The notes beneath the pieces were generated by a model. It did not search any database. It saw only the letters and a list, made by a program, of their open reading frames with translations, and was not told the DNA's origin. The translations under genes and the position numbers were made by a program. Of a DNA stretch of 64,000 nt, positions 11,510 to 22,497 are shown in pieces. How positions within the stretch are numbered: the stretch's first letter is position 1; every line of letters begins with the position of its first letter. The stretch comes from Serripes groenlandicus. Lineage: Eukaryota; Mollusca; Bivalvia; Cardiida; Cardiidae. The stretch lies in assembly GCA_031761405.1 (NCBI GenBank), contig JASEVX010000017.1:9058798-9122797 (forward strand). Reading direction: 5' to 3'.

Positions 11510-11980
11510 AACCGAGCCAAGGGCTCTAGATGATCTATTGGATGCACTCACTGTAAGAAGCTCTCCTCTAAAACCACTGGCTGCAAGTGGATGTTCCTTA
11601 CATGGCCCCACTTTTACAGTTGTCCACATAATTCCATTCAGTGTATAACTTGTTGCCGTGGCGACAAAAAGTAAAAAATATAAAAATCTTCTTGTCAGAG
11701 ATTACTGGCCTAGCCGGATTTCAAAATAGTTTCTCTGAAATGTTCCTTGACTGAACCTCTCTGTACCTCCACCAAGTTTGCTCGAGTGGGTGCAATGTGT
11801 AAAACACACAGAAACTTCTTGATGAAAGTAAATTTAACATTGACATATCTCAATATAATAAGCCAGAAACTTCAACACGTTTCTGCCTAAACGTGCTGTC
11901 AAATGTTCCATTGATTCTTCATGTCTGTAATCTGTATACTTGTGAGCTCTTGCACTCAAGTGAGCGATATAGGGCGATAT
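11510..11980 (-). repeat. dispersed repeat ending in GCTCACTTGAGTGCAAGAGC type terminus
   Basis: The segment 11830-11975, read in reverse, matches 42480-42610 and 53330-53450 (CGCTCACTTGAGTGCAAGAG, then CAAGTATACA, then AGAAACTTC). 11510-11830 has the composition of a dispersed repeat but was not matched elsewhere in the window. No coding region. Confidence 0.5.
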
Positions 11981-12187
11981 AGGGCCTATTTTTGATATGA
12001 TCTTACAATTTCATAAAAATAAATACATAAATATAAGCTGCAATTGTTATTTCCTTTCACATTTTACCTTCTTCTCCAACCTTCCTACAGCCCTATGGCC
12101 GTCAGAACTTTCAGTGCTTTGATTTATTTTCCATTTATACGTTATCATATCCATTTCGGTTTGTATATTTTGGTTTATCAACCTGTC

Positions 12188-12372
12188 AAATTTAACTCTT
12201 TCAGCGCCAATGGCATTTTTGATTTTTTTTGCAAACAATTAAAGATTTAGGCGAGACAGCTCGTAACGATTGTCTATTATTCGTGAAGATATTCCCAAAC
12301 GTATTATTACCTGATTAATAAAAACGCCTCAATCTAGAACATTGTAGAGTCTAATTTCGAGAATTCAGCGCG
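12188..12372. mobile_element. P3 palindromic element, diverged
   Basis: Starts TTTAACTCTTTCAGCGCC; centre GACAGCTCGTAACGATTGTC; ends near GAGAATTCAGCGCGG. Left half is closer to the other copies than the right half. Confidence 0.55.
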
Positions 12373-12769
12373 GTTTTGTTTATTTCGGTGTTTCTAGACA
12401 GGTTTTATTGATGCCTTTGGTCACGGATAAAAAAGTCCATCAGATGATGATTCTCACATGGCCTGGCTCTCCCTACATTCTTCAGTCGAATCAAAGTAAA
12501 GCAAAATACGGAATCTGTTTGGATTTTTTGAATTGCATTTATTTAAAGAGAACCATGTTGGTGAATATCACGCAACTAATTTGATAGAACGAATGTATGT
12601 TTGGTAGAGGGTCACCCAAGGAAAATCGTTGCCAAATTATTTTCAAATTGGGCCAGTATTTGTGGACAAGTAGATTTTTAGAATTCTCACTGTATATACA
12701 TAATATATGGAAACATGCCCGGTACAAAAAGAAATCTTGAAGCTTTTTTGCAAAGTGTTTTAGGCCACG

Positions 12770-12852
12770 TTTTGGTATGACCCGGACAAGGAACGAACAC
12801 GCGACCTCTCGCACCTGAGGCGGACACTCAACCACTACACCACCGAGAAGTG
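12770..12852 (-). mobile_element. tRNA-like SINE head, reverse orientation
   Basis: In reverse: CTTCTCGGTGGTGTAGTGG (A-box-like), TCCGCCTCAGGTGCGAGAGG, GCGTGTTCGTTCC (weak B box), then TTGTCCGGGTCATACC. The 3' body was not found next to it. Confidence 0.6.
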
Positions 12853-12970
12853 AATGAGTTTAAATATAACATTGTGGTTAAAACGTCTGACTGTTATTAC
12901 GGTAATCCATGACATTTTAGAACAGCTCTCGAACCAAGTTCTTGTTTCACAACAGAATCATTGGAACACT

Positions 12971-13162
12971 TTAACCCTTTCCCACATATAGACGCTTTCT
13001 GACGCCTCTGCAGCCGACGACCTTTTGAAAACATTGTGACCAACACAATATTTTCAACTCTATTCAATATTTAAATTTTTAATTACAGATATTTTCCATA
13101 TTTTTGGCTAAATGTATTCAAAGTCGTCAGCTGCAGATTGTTTGTATGTGGGAAATGGGTAA
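12971..13162. mobile_element. P1 palindromic element
   Basis: TTAACCCTTTCCCACATATAG to GTATGTGGGAAATGGGTAA, with GACGCTTTCTGACGCCTCTG and CAAAGTCGTCAGCTGCAG inside. The central hairpin is partly deleted. Confidence 0.75.
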
Positions 13163-13392
13163 CGGCAATCTTCGATATTGATACTAGTAAATATCATCCA
13201 TCGGCTATCCATGTAATTTTAGAGCAGCTCTCGAACCAAGTTCTTGTTTCACATCGGTATAAAATGAACATTTTAACGGCAATCTTCGACATTGATACTC
13301 GTAAATAACAGGGCACATATTTCTTTGTATCTTAAAACAAATCTTTCTTAACTTTTTACCGTCAAATCTGAATGAAATATTGACCGTAACCC

Positions 13393-13608
13393 ACACGTAG
13401 ATCCTTTCCTACGCCTCTCCAGCAGACGGTCTTTGAAAACATTGTGGCAAATGAAGGAATTGCTCGAAATGAGCAATTTCTCCCTTTGCAACAATGTTTT
13501 CAACTCAATTCAGTCATTAAACTATCATTCATAGAGACTTTTTCCATAATTAGGAATTATGTTTTTAAAGTCGACCGCTGCAGATTTGTTGTATTTAGGA
13601 AAGGGGTA
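13393..13608. mobile_element. P1 palindromic element
   Basis: CACACGTAGATCCTTTCC at the left, the central mirror AATTGCTCGAAATGAGCAATT, and GACCGCTGCAGATTTGTTG to GGAAAGGGGTAA at the right. Confidence 0.75.
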
Positions 13609-13959
13609 AACTCACAAACGTTTATTTTCTTGAAATCTTATAGAGCAAATCTGTTAGAGAACATGTCAAATTAACACGTTTGACGGAATACTGTTTGTGT
13701 ATCGGAAGAGAACATGTTTATTGATTTAATCTAAAATACAGATCATCATCGTACATACTTATTTACATAATATACGTGAATGTGTAAACAACGAAAATGA
13801 ACGTGCATGCAGTACATTTATTCTATACATTTAATTTTTTGACAATTTGTATTACTTAAATGTCGAAACGGTGTTTCATAACAGTGTAACAAGGTACACT
13901 ATACTAATTATTATCGGAGCAGTCGGTTTTTCCCAATCTATGAAAAACCTCTAAAACAT

Positions 13960-14172
13960 TAACTTTTTCAGCGCCTGTGGCAATATTGAGGGTTTTGCAA
14001 ACAATACAGATTCAGAAGAGTCAGCTCGGAACGAGCTTTCTCACCTGAAATCAGCATTGTTTGCCTTTTAGTTATCAAGCTATTCCAAAACTCGTATTAC
14101 ATGAGAAATGGAGACGCCCGATTATTAACATGGAAGAGTCTACTTTAAACAATTCGGCGCTGAAAGAGTTAA
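13960..14172. mobile_element. P3 palindromic element
   Basis: TTAACTTTTTCAGCGCC to GGCGCTGAAAGAGTTAA. The centre reads GTCAGCTCGGAACGAGC followed by CTCACCTGAAATCAGCATTG. Confidence 0.75.
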
Positions 14173-14482
14173 ATGCACGGTGAATACTAGTGGGGTTTTG
14201 GGTGCAAGTACACTAAGGATGGTCGTGAGGAACATGTGGACTTGAATAATAATGGAATATTGACGTCTCTATGGAAAACCGCAAATTTACGGCTGATTTG
14301 TGCCTTATACCTTGTCAATCTGTAAAAGTAATTAAGAAGTTGTTACTGATAAATTGTTGGTACGCTGTTTCATCAAGGGATATAATAAGGATTCTGCTCT
14401 ACAGATATACAACTTTCAACTTAAGAAAATACATAACTGTATTCGGAAATGTGTCAATAGATATGTCAATCGATAATGTTTA

Positions 14483-15030
14483 CTGATCATATGTAATATA
14501 GCGATGGAACTGTCACACGATACTGTTTTACTGATCATATGTAATATAGCGATGGAACTGTCAAACGATAATGTTTTACTGATCATATGTAATATAGCGA
14601 TCGAACTGTCAAACGAGACTGTTTACTGATCATATGTAATATAGCGATGGAACTGTCAAACGATAATGTTTTACTGATCATATGTAATATAGCGATGGAA
14701 CTGTCAAACGATAATGTTTTACTGATCATATGTAATATAGCGATGGAACTGTCAAACGAGACTGTTTACTGATCATATGTAATATAGCGATGGAACTGTC
14801 AAACGATAATGTTTTAATGATCATATGTAATATAGAGATGGAACTGGCAAACGATAATGTTTTAATGATCATATGTAATATAGCGATCGAACTGTCAAAC
14901 GAGACTGTTTACTGATCATATGTAATATAGCGATGGAACTGTTTAACGATACTGTTTTAATGATCATATGTAAATATAGCGATGGAACTGTTTAACGATA
15001 CTGTTTCCTGATCATATGTAATACAGCGAT
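14483..15030. repeat. ~48-bp tandem repeat, about 12 copies
   Basis: The unit is CTGATCATATGTAATATAGCG followed by ATGGAACTGTCAAACGATAATG. Occurrences of GATCATATGTAA fall every 46-48 bases from 14485 to 15009. The array stops where the 1.2-kb sequence repeated across the gap begins. Confidence 0.85.
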
Positions 15031-15340
15031 ACAGAATAGAAATTCAGTTTGAATGATTACACTATCGAATGCCGTTACACTATAGGAATTGACCAATGAC
15101 TCTAATATTTATAAGATATGTATTCGCGTATATGTTAATTTTGCAAGTTGGTTCGAGTTTTGTAAAAAAAAGTTGGGCTTTGGAATGCGTTAGAACGACA
15201 TCAGTTGGAGCTGCTGTTCACATCAAACTCGTGGTGGCAGAATGGGAGTCGATCCGGATTGATCCCTCCTGCGGAAACAACATGGGGGAAGGTATGGTAG
15301 TATTTACTTCGTTCTAAAGGCTCCTTTACAAGCAGATATT

Positions 15341-15576
15341 ATTGAGAAAAAACCTACATTATGGAAACTTCGTAATGTATCGAACCAGATCTGCCTAATC
15401 AGGCCCAACACATTTCGTCTCAGTGGAGTAGAGGTGTAGAGTAATGATTCCTGAAAAAGAAAATCAGTAGGAGGCGAAAAGTGTCTGTCCGGGTTAGCCT
15501 GCACGGCATGCTTAGGCTGATCCGGGTCGATACTTTACGCAGAGTATATAATGTTTGTTTTTTCGTGGGACGGCCT
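15341..15576. mobile_element. P2 palindromic element (first of an abutting pair)
   Basis: ATTGAGAAAAAACCTACATTATGG to TTTTCGTGGGACGGCCT, with the P2 core GATTCCTGAAAAAGAAAATC at the centre. Confidence 0.65.
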
Positions 15577-15827
15577 ACACAAGATGCTGCGGCGATAGAC
15601 ATCTGCGTAATGTATCGACCAGATCAGCCTGCGCTGTGCGCGCAGACTGATCCGGCCGACACATTCCGTCTTAGGGCGATAGATGTATAGAGTAGTTATT
15701 CCTGAAACAGAAAATCCACAGGAGGCTAAAAGTGTCTATTCAGATAGGCCTGCACGGCATGCTTAGGCTGATCCGGGTCGATACTTTACGCAGAGTATAT
15801 AATGTTTGTTATCTCGTGGAATGGCTC
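15577..15827. mobile_element. P2 palindromic element (second of the pair)
   Basis: Starts with a variant left arm (GATGCTGCGGCGATAGAC, TCTGCGTAATGTATCGACC) and ends ATCTCGTGGAATGGCTCA. The variant arm also occurs, inverted, at 2640-2668. Confidence 0.65.
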
Positions 15828-15866
15828 AAGTATACACAGTGCTCTGCAGATAGACAACAATAATAA

Positions 15867-16112
15867 CGAGGGCTTGGCGTGAAATGGTTGTAACTAAAAT
15901 TGGTATTTTTTTACCAAGGTTAATCAACTCGCCATGAAGTCTTTATAAGCGTTAAAACATTTTTCTTGGTAAAAAATGGAAATTTAGGTGCCATTGCTCG
16001 TTCTGAGCAATGGCACCTAAATTTGCATTGTTTACAAAAGGGTCAAAATTGCCCCTAAACCAGGGTTTTCAAAATAGGTTTTTAGTTACAACCGTTTCAC
16101 GCCAAGCCCTCG
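15867..16112. mobile_element. P4 palindromic MITE with ATAA target duplication
   Basis: Ends CGAGGGCTTGGCGTGAAA and TTTCACGCCAAGCCCTCG are perfect inverted repeats; with one mismatch the match extends through GGTTGTAACTAAAA. ATAA borders both sides (15863-15866, 16113-16116). The centre is a hairpin (GCCATTGCTCGTTCTGAGCAATGGC). Confidence 0.85.
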
Positions 16113-16250
16113 ATAACATCAACGACAATGCGGTATGGTCACAATTACAATAAGGAAGTTGAAAAATCACTCTTAAGTCTTTCCCACATGCTATTCAATC
16201 TTCAATTTTTGAAAACTTTTTGGAAATGGGAAATAAACCATTATATATGC

Positions 16251-16450
16251 NNNNNNNNNNNNNNNNNNNNNNNNNNNNNNNNNNNNNNNNNNNNNNNNNN
16301 NNNNNNNNNNNNNNNNNNNNNNNNNNNNNNNNNNNNNNNNNNNNNNNNNNNNNNNNNNNNNNNNNNNNNNNNNNNNNNNNNNNNNNNNNNNNNNNNNNNN
16401 NNNNNNNNNNNNNNNNNNNNNNNNNNNNNNNNNNNNNNNNNNNNNNNNNN
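16251..16450. other. assembly gap (200 N)
   Basis: Exactly 200 N, a placeholder size. The ORFs drawn through it are meaningless. Confidence 1.
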
Positions 16451-16826
16451 TCGAAAGGACCGAGCTCTCGTGTTATCTAGCTACTGTATAAGTTTGGTAA
16501 CATCGGATAATAAATGATACCTTTAACTTGTTCACAAGGTCAATAAGAGCAATTTGGCCAGTTTGTAAAGGGCCATCATCCCGTCATGCATGAACGGATC
16601 TGTGGTCATGGTCACATGTTTATAACAATTTTGCCAATTTCAAAGGGCCATAATCCAGTCATGCATGGATGGATCTGGCTTGTTTTCGAAAGGAACAGAG
16701 CTCAACGATATCTAGCTACTGAATATGTTTGGTAAACATCGGATAATAAATGAAGACTTTATCGTGTTGACAAGAAATTGTGGACAGACGACGGATGAAG
16801 GGTGATCACAAAAAATCAGTATGAGG
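16451..16826. repeat. dispersed GGGCCATAATCC / CTAGCTACTG repeat, two partial copies
   Basis: TCGAAAGGACCGAGCTC followed by ATCTAGCTACTGTATAAG occurs at 16451-16510 and, slightly diverged, at 16686-16755. Between them are GTCATGCATGAACGGATCTG and GTCATGCATGGATGGATCTG. A tandem arrangement of a mollusc-type dispersed repeat, no gene. Confidence 0.6.
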
Positions 16827-16956
16827 GGAAAGGGTTAACTAGATTTTCTTTAAATTATGTCCAATTCTCTTATACAACCAAAATACATCAAAATTTATAC
16901 TTTTTACCCCAAAAACTAGGCTACACTCAGCATATTTAGTATACAATGAAAAGAAG

Positions 16957-18178
16957 ATACAGAATAGAAATTCAGTTTGAATGATTACACTATCGAATGC
17001 CGTTACACTATAGGAATTGACCAATGACTCTAATATTTATAAGATATGTATTCGCGTATATGTTAATTTTGCAAGTTGGTTCGAGTTTTGTAAAAAAAAA
17101 GTTGGGCTTTGGAATGCGTTAGAACGACATCAGTTGGAGCTGCTGTTCACATCAAACTCGTGGTGGCAGAATGGAGTCGATCCGGATTGATCCCTATCCT
17201 GCGGAAACAACATGGGGGAAGGTATGGTAGTATTTACTTCGTTCTAAAGGCTCCTTTACAAGCAGATATTATTGAGAAAAAACCTACATTATGGAAACTT
17301 CGTAATGTATCGAACTCAGATCTGCCTAATCAGGCCAACACATTTCGTCTCAGTGGAGTAGAGGTGTAGAGTAATGATTCCTGAAAAAGAAAATCAGTAG
17401 GAGGCGAAAAGTGTCTGTCCGGGTTAGCCTGCACGGCATGCTTAGGCTGATCCGGGTCGATACTTTACGCAGAGTATATAATGTTTGTTTTTCGTGGGAC
17501 GGCCTACACAAGATGCTGCGGCGATAGACATCTGCGTAATGTATCGACCAGATCAGCCTGCGCTGTGCGCGCAGACTGATCCGGCCGACACATTCCGTCT
17601 TAGGGCGATAGATGTATAGAGTAGTTATTCTGAAACAGAAAAATCCACAGGAGGCTAAAGTGTCTATTCAGATAGCCTGCACGGCATGCTTAGGCTGATC
17701 CGGGTCGATACTTTACCGCAGAGTATATAATGTTTGTTATCTCGTGGAATGGCTCAAGTATACACAGTGCTCTGCAGATAGACAACAATAATAACGAGGG
17801 CTTGGCGTGAAATGGTTGTAACTAAAATTGGTATTTTTTTACCAAGGTTAATAAACTCGCCATGAAGTCTTTATAAGCGTTAAAACATTTTTCTTGGTAA
17901 TAAAATGGAAATTTAGGGGCCATTGCTCGTTCTGAGCAATGGCACCTAAATTTGAATTGTTTACAAAAGGGTCAAAATTGCCCCTAACCAGGGTTTTCAA
18001 AATAGGTTTTTTAGTTACAACCGTTTCACGCCAAGCCCTCGATAACATCAACGACAATGCGGTATGGTCACACTTTCACATAGGAAGTTGAAAAATCACT
18101 CTTAAGTCTTTCCCACATGCTATTCAATCTCAATTTTTGAAAACTTTTTGGAAATGGGAAATAAACCATTATATATGC
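16957..18178. repeat. 1.2-kb duplicated sequence, right copy
   Basis: Same content and order as 15031-16250: two P2 elements (about 17267-17505 and 17506-17756) and a P4 element. Continues into unrelated sequence at 18179. Confidence 0.85.
17795..18041. mobile_element. P4 palindromic MITE (copy in right duplicate)
   Basis: Same ends as the element at 15867, again bordered by ATAA (17791-17794 and 18042-18045). It is the duplicate rather than an independent insertion. Confidence 0.85.
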
Positions 18179-18594
18179 CGTTTTTAATTTTATCACATTG
18201 TTAAGACAATCTATCTTGATTTTGTACTTTTCCTAGGATATATTTCTAATTACCAGCCTTGGTATTTTCAAAGTCGTCGCTGGCTGATTTGGTGTATGGG
18301 GGAAAAAGGATGTATGCATTTGTAAATAGCCAAACAAAGGAAACTTTATCTGACCGCCGACATTTACAAGATCCATGGAAATGAAATGAGCCCTAGCTAC
18401 GAAGGAGGAGTACACATGTTTTTCACCGCAATCTCTTTCTGAATAATGAACTTACCCTACATTGTCGGAAATTAAAACGCAAAGTTCAAATAGTCAATGT
18501 ATTTTATATCAGTGTGCATATTGCCACAGTTGATCTGTGTCTACAACACTAATCATACTATCCGGTATTTTCCAAAATTAAATCTCTTTTGAAT
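18179..18594. other. no gene seen
   Basis: Contains a P1-like trace (CAAAGTCGTCGCTGGCTG near 18269, then GGGGGAAAAAGG). Otherwise featureless AT-rich sequence. Confidence 0.4.
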
Positions 18595-19442
<848 letters not shown>

Positions 19443-19594
19443 ATCATGTCTCGTGACAATTGCATGTTTTACTGTATATTGTTTTTCTCGTGTACCATAA
19501 TTGTGGTTTGAGATAATAAAGAATGTGTCTGTTCTGTTCTATAATAAGAAATAAAATAGCCAGATTGAATTTTTTAATTTCGTCTGGTCAAAAC

Positions 19595-20100
19595 TTTAAC
19601 CCTTTCCCCCATATATAAAATCTGCATTAGACGACTTTATAAACATCTAGGCAAATATACGGAAATTCTCTATGAATGAGGTTATTTGTATTGAAAAGTG
19701 ATGAACACACACTGTGGAAAATTGAGAATCTGAATTCTAGAGACGTGAGTTGAAATTCGCAATTAAGTTGCATATTCCCATAATATGTTGTGTTCGCACA
19801 GCCAAACAAAGACTTTCTGCTGAGCGCAATACTATCTAACGAACACTGAAACGATAGTGTTATCGTGTCGAGCATTTCAAACATGCAAGTGCCTATTATA
19901 CAGACGATGAACCACTTGACTTTAAATTAAACCCTTCGCACCATACACCAACCTGCAGCAGACGACTTCGAATTCATCTAGGCAAAACAATAGAACACTT
20001 CTTAAAACACTGTGGCAACAAAAAATGCTCGTTTTGACACAATGTTTCAAAAGCCGTCTGCTGCCAGGGGTGTCAATAGGTTGGAACGGGTTAACCGACA
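19595..20100. mobile_element. P1-type fragments (two)
   Basis: TTTAACCCTTTCCCCCATATA at 19598 starts a half element. AAACCCTTCGCACCATACACC, CTGCAGCAGACGACTTCG, and GTCTGCTGCCAGGGG, GGAACGGGTTAA at 19930-20093 form a fuller, diverged one. Confidence 0.55.
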
Positions 20101-20159
20101 TTTGACGACGATCTTACATAGTAAATGAGAAGAACATTGATTGATTGGTGTTTACTCCA

Positions 20160-20300
20160 CTTTGAACAATGTTATAGTTATATCACCGGGATTTCCTGGG
20201 TAAGTTACAGTACTACTGGTCCATTTATCCTGACACCAGTCAGTCAGTCCCTTTATAGCAACGGTGGGCAGTCATTACTACCATTTTTGAAATCTTCCGA
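20160..20300 (-). mobile_element. SINE body fragment
   Basis: ATATCACCGGGATTTCCTGGG, CAGTACTACTGGTCCATTTA, CACCAGTCAGTCAGTC and GTCATTACTACCATTTTTG match the SINE body at 7560-7700. The tRNA-like head is missing. Confidence 0.6.
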
Positions 20301-20507
20301 GAAGAAAAAGATCTATATTATCACCGAATACTCCTTTAACTTGATGTGTTATATTATGTTTTTCATATCATGCATTTGATGTTTCCGTTGTATTTTCTAA
20401 TCTTAATTGGATGTTACGGGGTCTGAACATAGTATATAAGTAGCGTTTGATTATCAGCCTCCGGTATTAGTTAACTCCTTTGTGAAATTAAATGAAACAA
20501 GCTTAAT

Positions 20508-20766
20508 TGAGCCGTTCCACGAGTAAACCAACATAATGGTCTCTGCGTAATGTATTGACCAGATCAGCCTCCGCAGTCCTGCGCAGGCTAATCCGGACGC
20601 GACACATTCGTCTAGGAGGAAAGATGAATAGAGGAATGATTCTTGAAACAGAAAATCCACAGGAAGGCGAAAAGTGTCTGTCTGGGTTAGCCTGCGCGGC
20701 ATGCTTAGCTGATCCGGTTCGATACTTTACGCAGAGCCCACACTTTTTTTTTTCGTGGACGGCTCT
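20508..20766. mobile_element. P2 palindromic MITE
   Basis: TGAGCCGTTCCACGAG at the left; the right end TTTTCGTGGACGGCTC is one base short of the consensus. Core ATTCTTGAAACAGAAAATCC. Confidence 0.75.
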
Positions 20767-20805
20767 TTTATTGAACTGGATCCTACGCAAGACTGAAAAC
20801 GGTTA

Positions 20806-21030
20806 GAGAACGTTCGACCACCTTGATATACCAGTTCCTAATCATAGTCTGTTCACACGTTTTTTTTTTATATAACGCGACCTAATGACCTAGTTTTTGA
20901 ACCCACATGACCGAACCTGACTTGGATTTGATGGAGATGAATAATCCTGATGATTTTTCATAAAGATTGGATGAACATTTTGCCTCTTATGTGCTCACAA
21001 TGCTTTTCTAAAAAATGACCTTTATATATA
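20806..21030 (+). repeat. orphan 3' flank of the duplicated gene unit plus one ~145-bp satellite monomer
   Basis: CGTTCGACCACCTTGATATACC and the following GCGACCTAATGACCTAG, GAACCTGACTTGGATTTG match the gene 3' flank at 33526-33725 and its equivalents at 39745 and 49345. No RA-domain coding sequence precedes it; a P2 element lies just upstream. Read as the remains of an additional unit. Confidence 0.7.
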
Positions 21031-21205
21031 TGAGCCGTCCCACAAGAAAACCAATTATATATGGGCTCTGCGTTTTGTATCGACCCAGATCAGCATGCGC
21101 AGTCCGCGCAGGCTAATCCGGGCCGACACATTCCGTCTTAGGGACATAGAGGTATATAGTAGTGATTCCTGAAACAGAAAATTCGCAGGAGGTGAAAATT
21201 GTCTT
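21031..21205. mobile_element. P2 palindromic MITE, right-truncated
   Basis: TGAGCCGTCCCACAAGAAAAC, TCAGCATGCGCAGTCCGCG, and ATTCCTGAAACAGAAAATTC then loss of similarity after GGAGGTGAAAATTGTCT. Confidence 0.65.
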
Positions 21206-21594
21206 ATCTTATTCAACCAATTGCTCATTAAATTTATCAGATTAAACACTTCAATCATACCGATTCTAACCATGTATTTATAGGTGCTACCATCTTGTTC
21301 GCTTATGAAACATAATTTTAGAGATCGAGCATACGCCTTTTAGCTGCTATAGTCCTATCTGATAGTGTACACCTGGAAAGGACAAGTATCTAACATCTAG
21401 TTCAGTGGGAAACCCTTAAAATCATCTCAGAAATTTCAAGAACCTGGACCTCTGGATTAACAGTCAAGCGTGTAATTCACTGGATCACTGGTTTGATTTG
21501 AGAAATGTCAAGAGCAAATGGTTGAGTAAGACAAATCCTAGGTTATTTAGTTGAATGCCATTAAGTGTTAAAAAGACTGAAATTAGCGAATAGG
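21206..21594. other. no gene seen
   Basis: Unassigned sequence between a truncated P2 element and the 21-bp array; no exon-like frame. Confidence 0.4.
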
Positions 21595-22020
21595 TTTTAT
21601 ATAAAGGTCAAACCGTCACACATAAAGAGCATTTGGTCACACATAAAGAACATTTGGTCACACGTCAAGAGCATTTAGTCACACGTAAAGTACATTTGGT
21701 CACACGAAAAGAACATGTCTCACGTTAAGAACATTTGGTCACACACTAATGACATTTGGTCACACGATAAGAACACTTACGTAAAGAACATTTGGTCACA
21801 CTTAAAGAAAATTTGGTCACACGTAACGAACATTTGGTCATACATAAAGAATATTTGGTCAAACGATAATAACATTTGGTAACACGTAAAGAACATTTGG
21901 TCTCATATAAAGAACATTTGGTATCACATAAAGATCATTTGGTCACATGTTAAAAAGATTTGATCAAAAGTAAAGCACATTTGGTCACATGTAAAGCACA
22001 TTTGGTCACACGTAATGACA
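21595..22020 (+). repeat. expanded 21-bp minisatellite (GGTCACACGTAAAGAACATTT)
   Basis: About 18-20 copies of a 21-base unit centred on TTTGGTCACACGTAAAGAAC, with point variants and a few indels. The other units carry only one or two copies of this motif at the matching place (34640, 41340, 50690, 52080). Confidence 0.85.
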
Positions 22021-22497
22021 AAATCATGACAACATCATTACAAAGAACCAGATGTATGAATAAAGGTGCTACATGTCAAGATGAAACAGCCACACGTGAT
22101 GAATCCACCACATGGAATGACGATTCAGTCACATATAATGATCAAACCGTCACATGTATAAGAAACGCCGTCACATATATTAGAAATGTCGTCACATGTA
22201 TGAATCATGTTGTCACATATGAAGGTGAAACTCCCATACATAATGTTGACTCCAACACACACAATGACTTTTCTGTCACATGTTATTATAATACCGTCAC
22301 ATATATAAGTGGTGTCGTAACATGTATTATTAAAATCACACATCAGGGTAACACTATCACACGTATTGTTGACCCTACCACATGGAATGACAATTCTGTC
22401 TCATGTAATGGTAAGACCGTCACATGTAATGACGAAACCGTCACATACAATGCTCGTCAAGGTGTAACGTCAAATAAGGCAGTTGCGGTGTTCCATA
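22021..22497 (+). mobile_element. foldback-like element, single arm, of 21-bp repeats
   Basis: A run of diverged 21-base repeats, CACATGTAATGA or CACATATAATGA every 21 bases, ends with TAACGTCAAATAAGGCAG and GCGGTGTTCCATA. That end is the right terminal sequence of the two-armed elements at 34053, 40775 and 51521. In-phase repeats keep a 183-codon frame open (a seven-residue pattern V-T-C/Y-x4). Only one arm is present here. Confidence 0.65.

Larger units (their letters stand above)
15031..16250. repeat. 1.2-kb duplicated sequence, left copy (contig end)
   Basis: Near-identical to 16957-18178, starting ACAGAATAGAAATTCAG in both. It ends exactly at the assembly gap with ATTATATATGC. Differences are mostly one-base indels in homopolymers. 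Contains two P2 elements and one P4 element. No gene. Confidence 0.85.

Noticed and set aside
14483..15030. CRISPR-like array
   Set aside because: Units are contiguous 46-48-bp repeats without unique spacers, in a eukaryotic genome.
16128..16517. ORFs of 129 and 86 aa
   Set aside because: They run through the run of N at 16251-16450.
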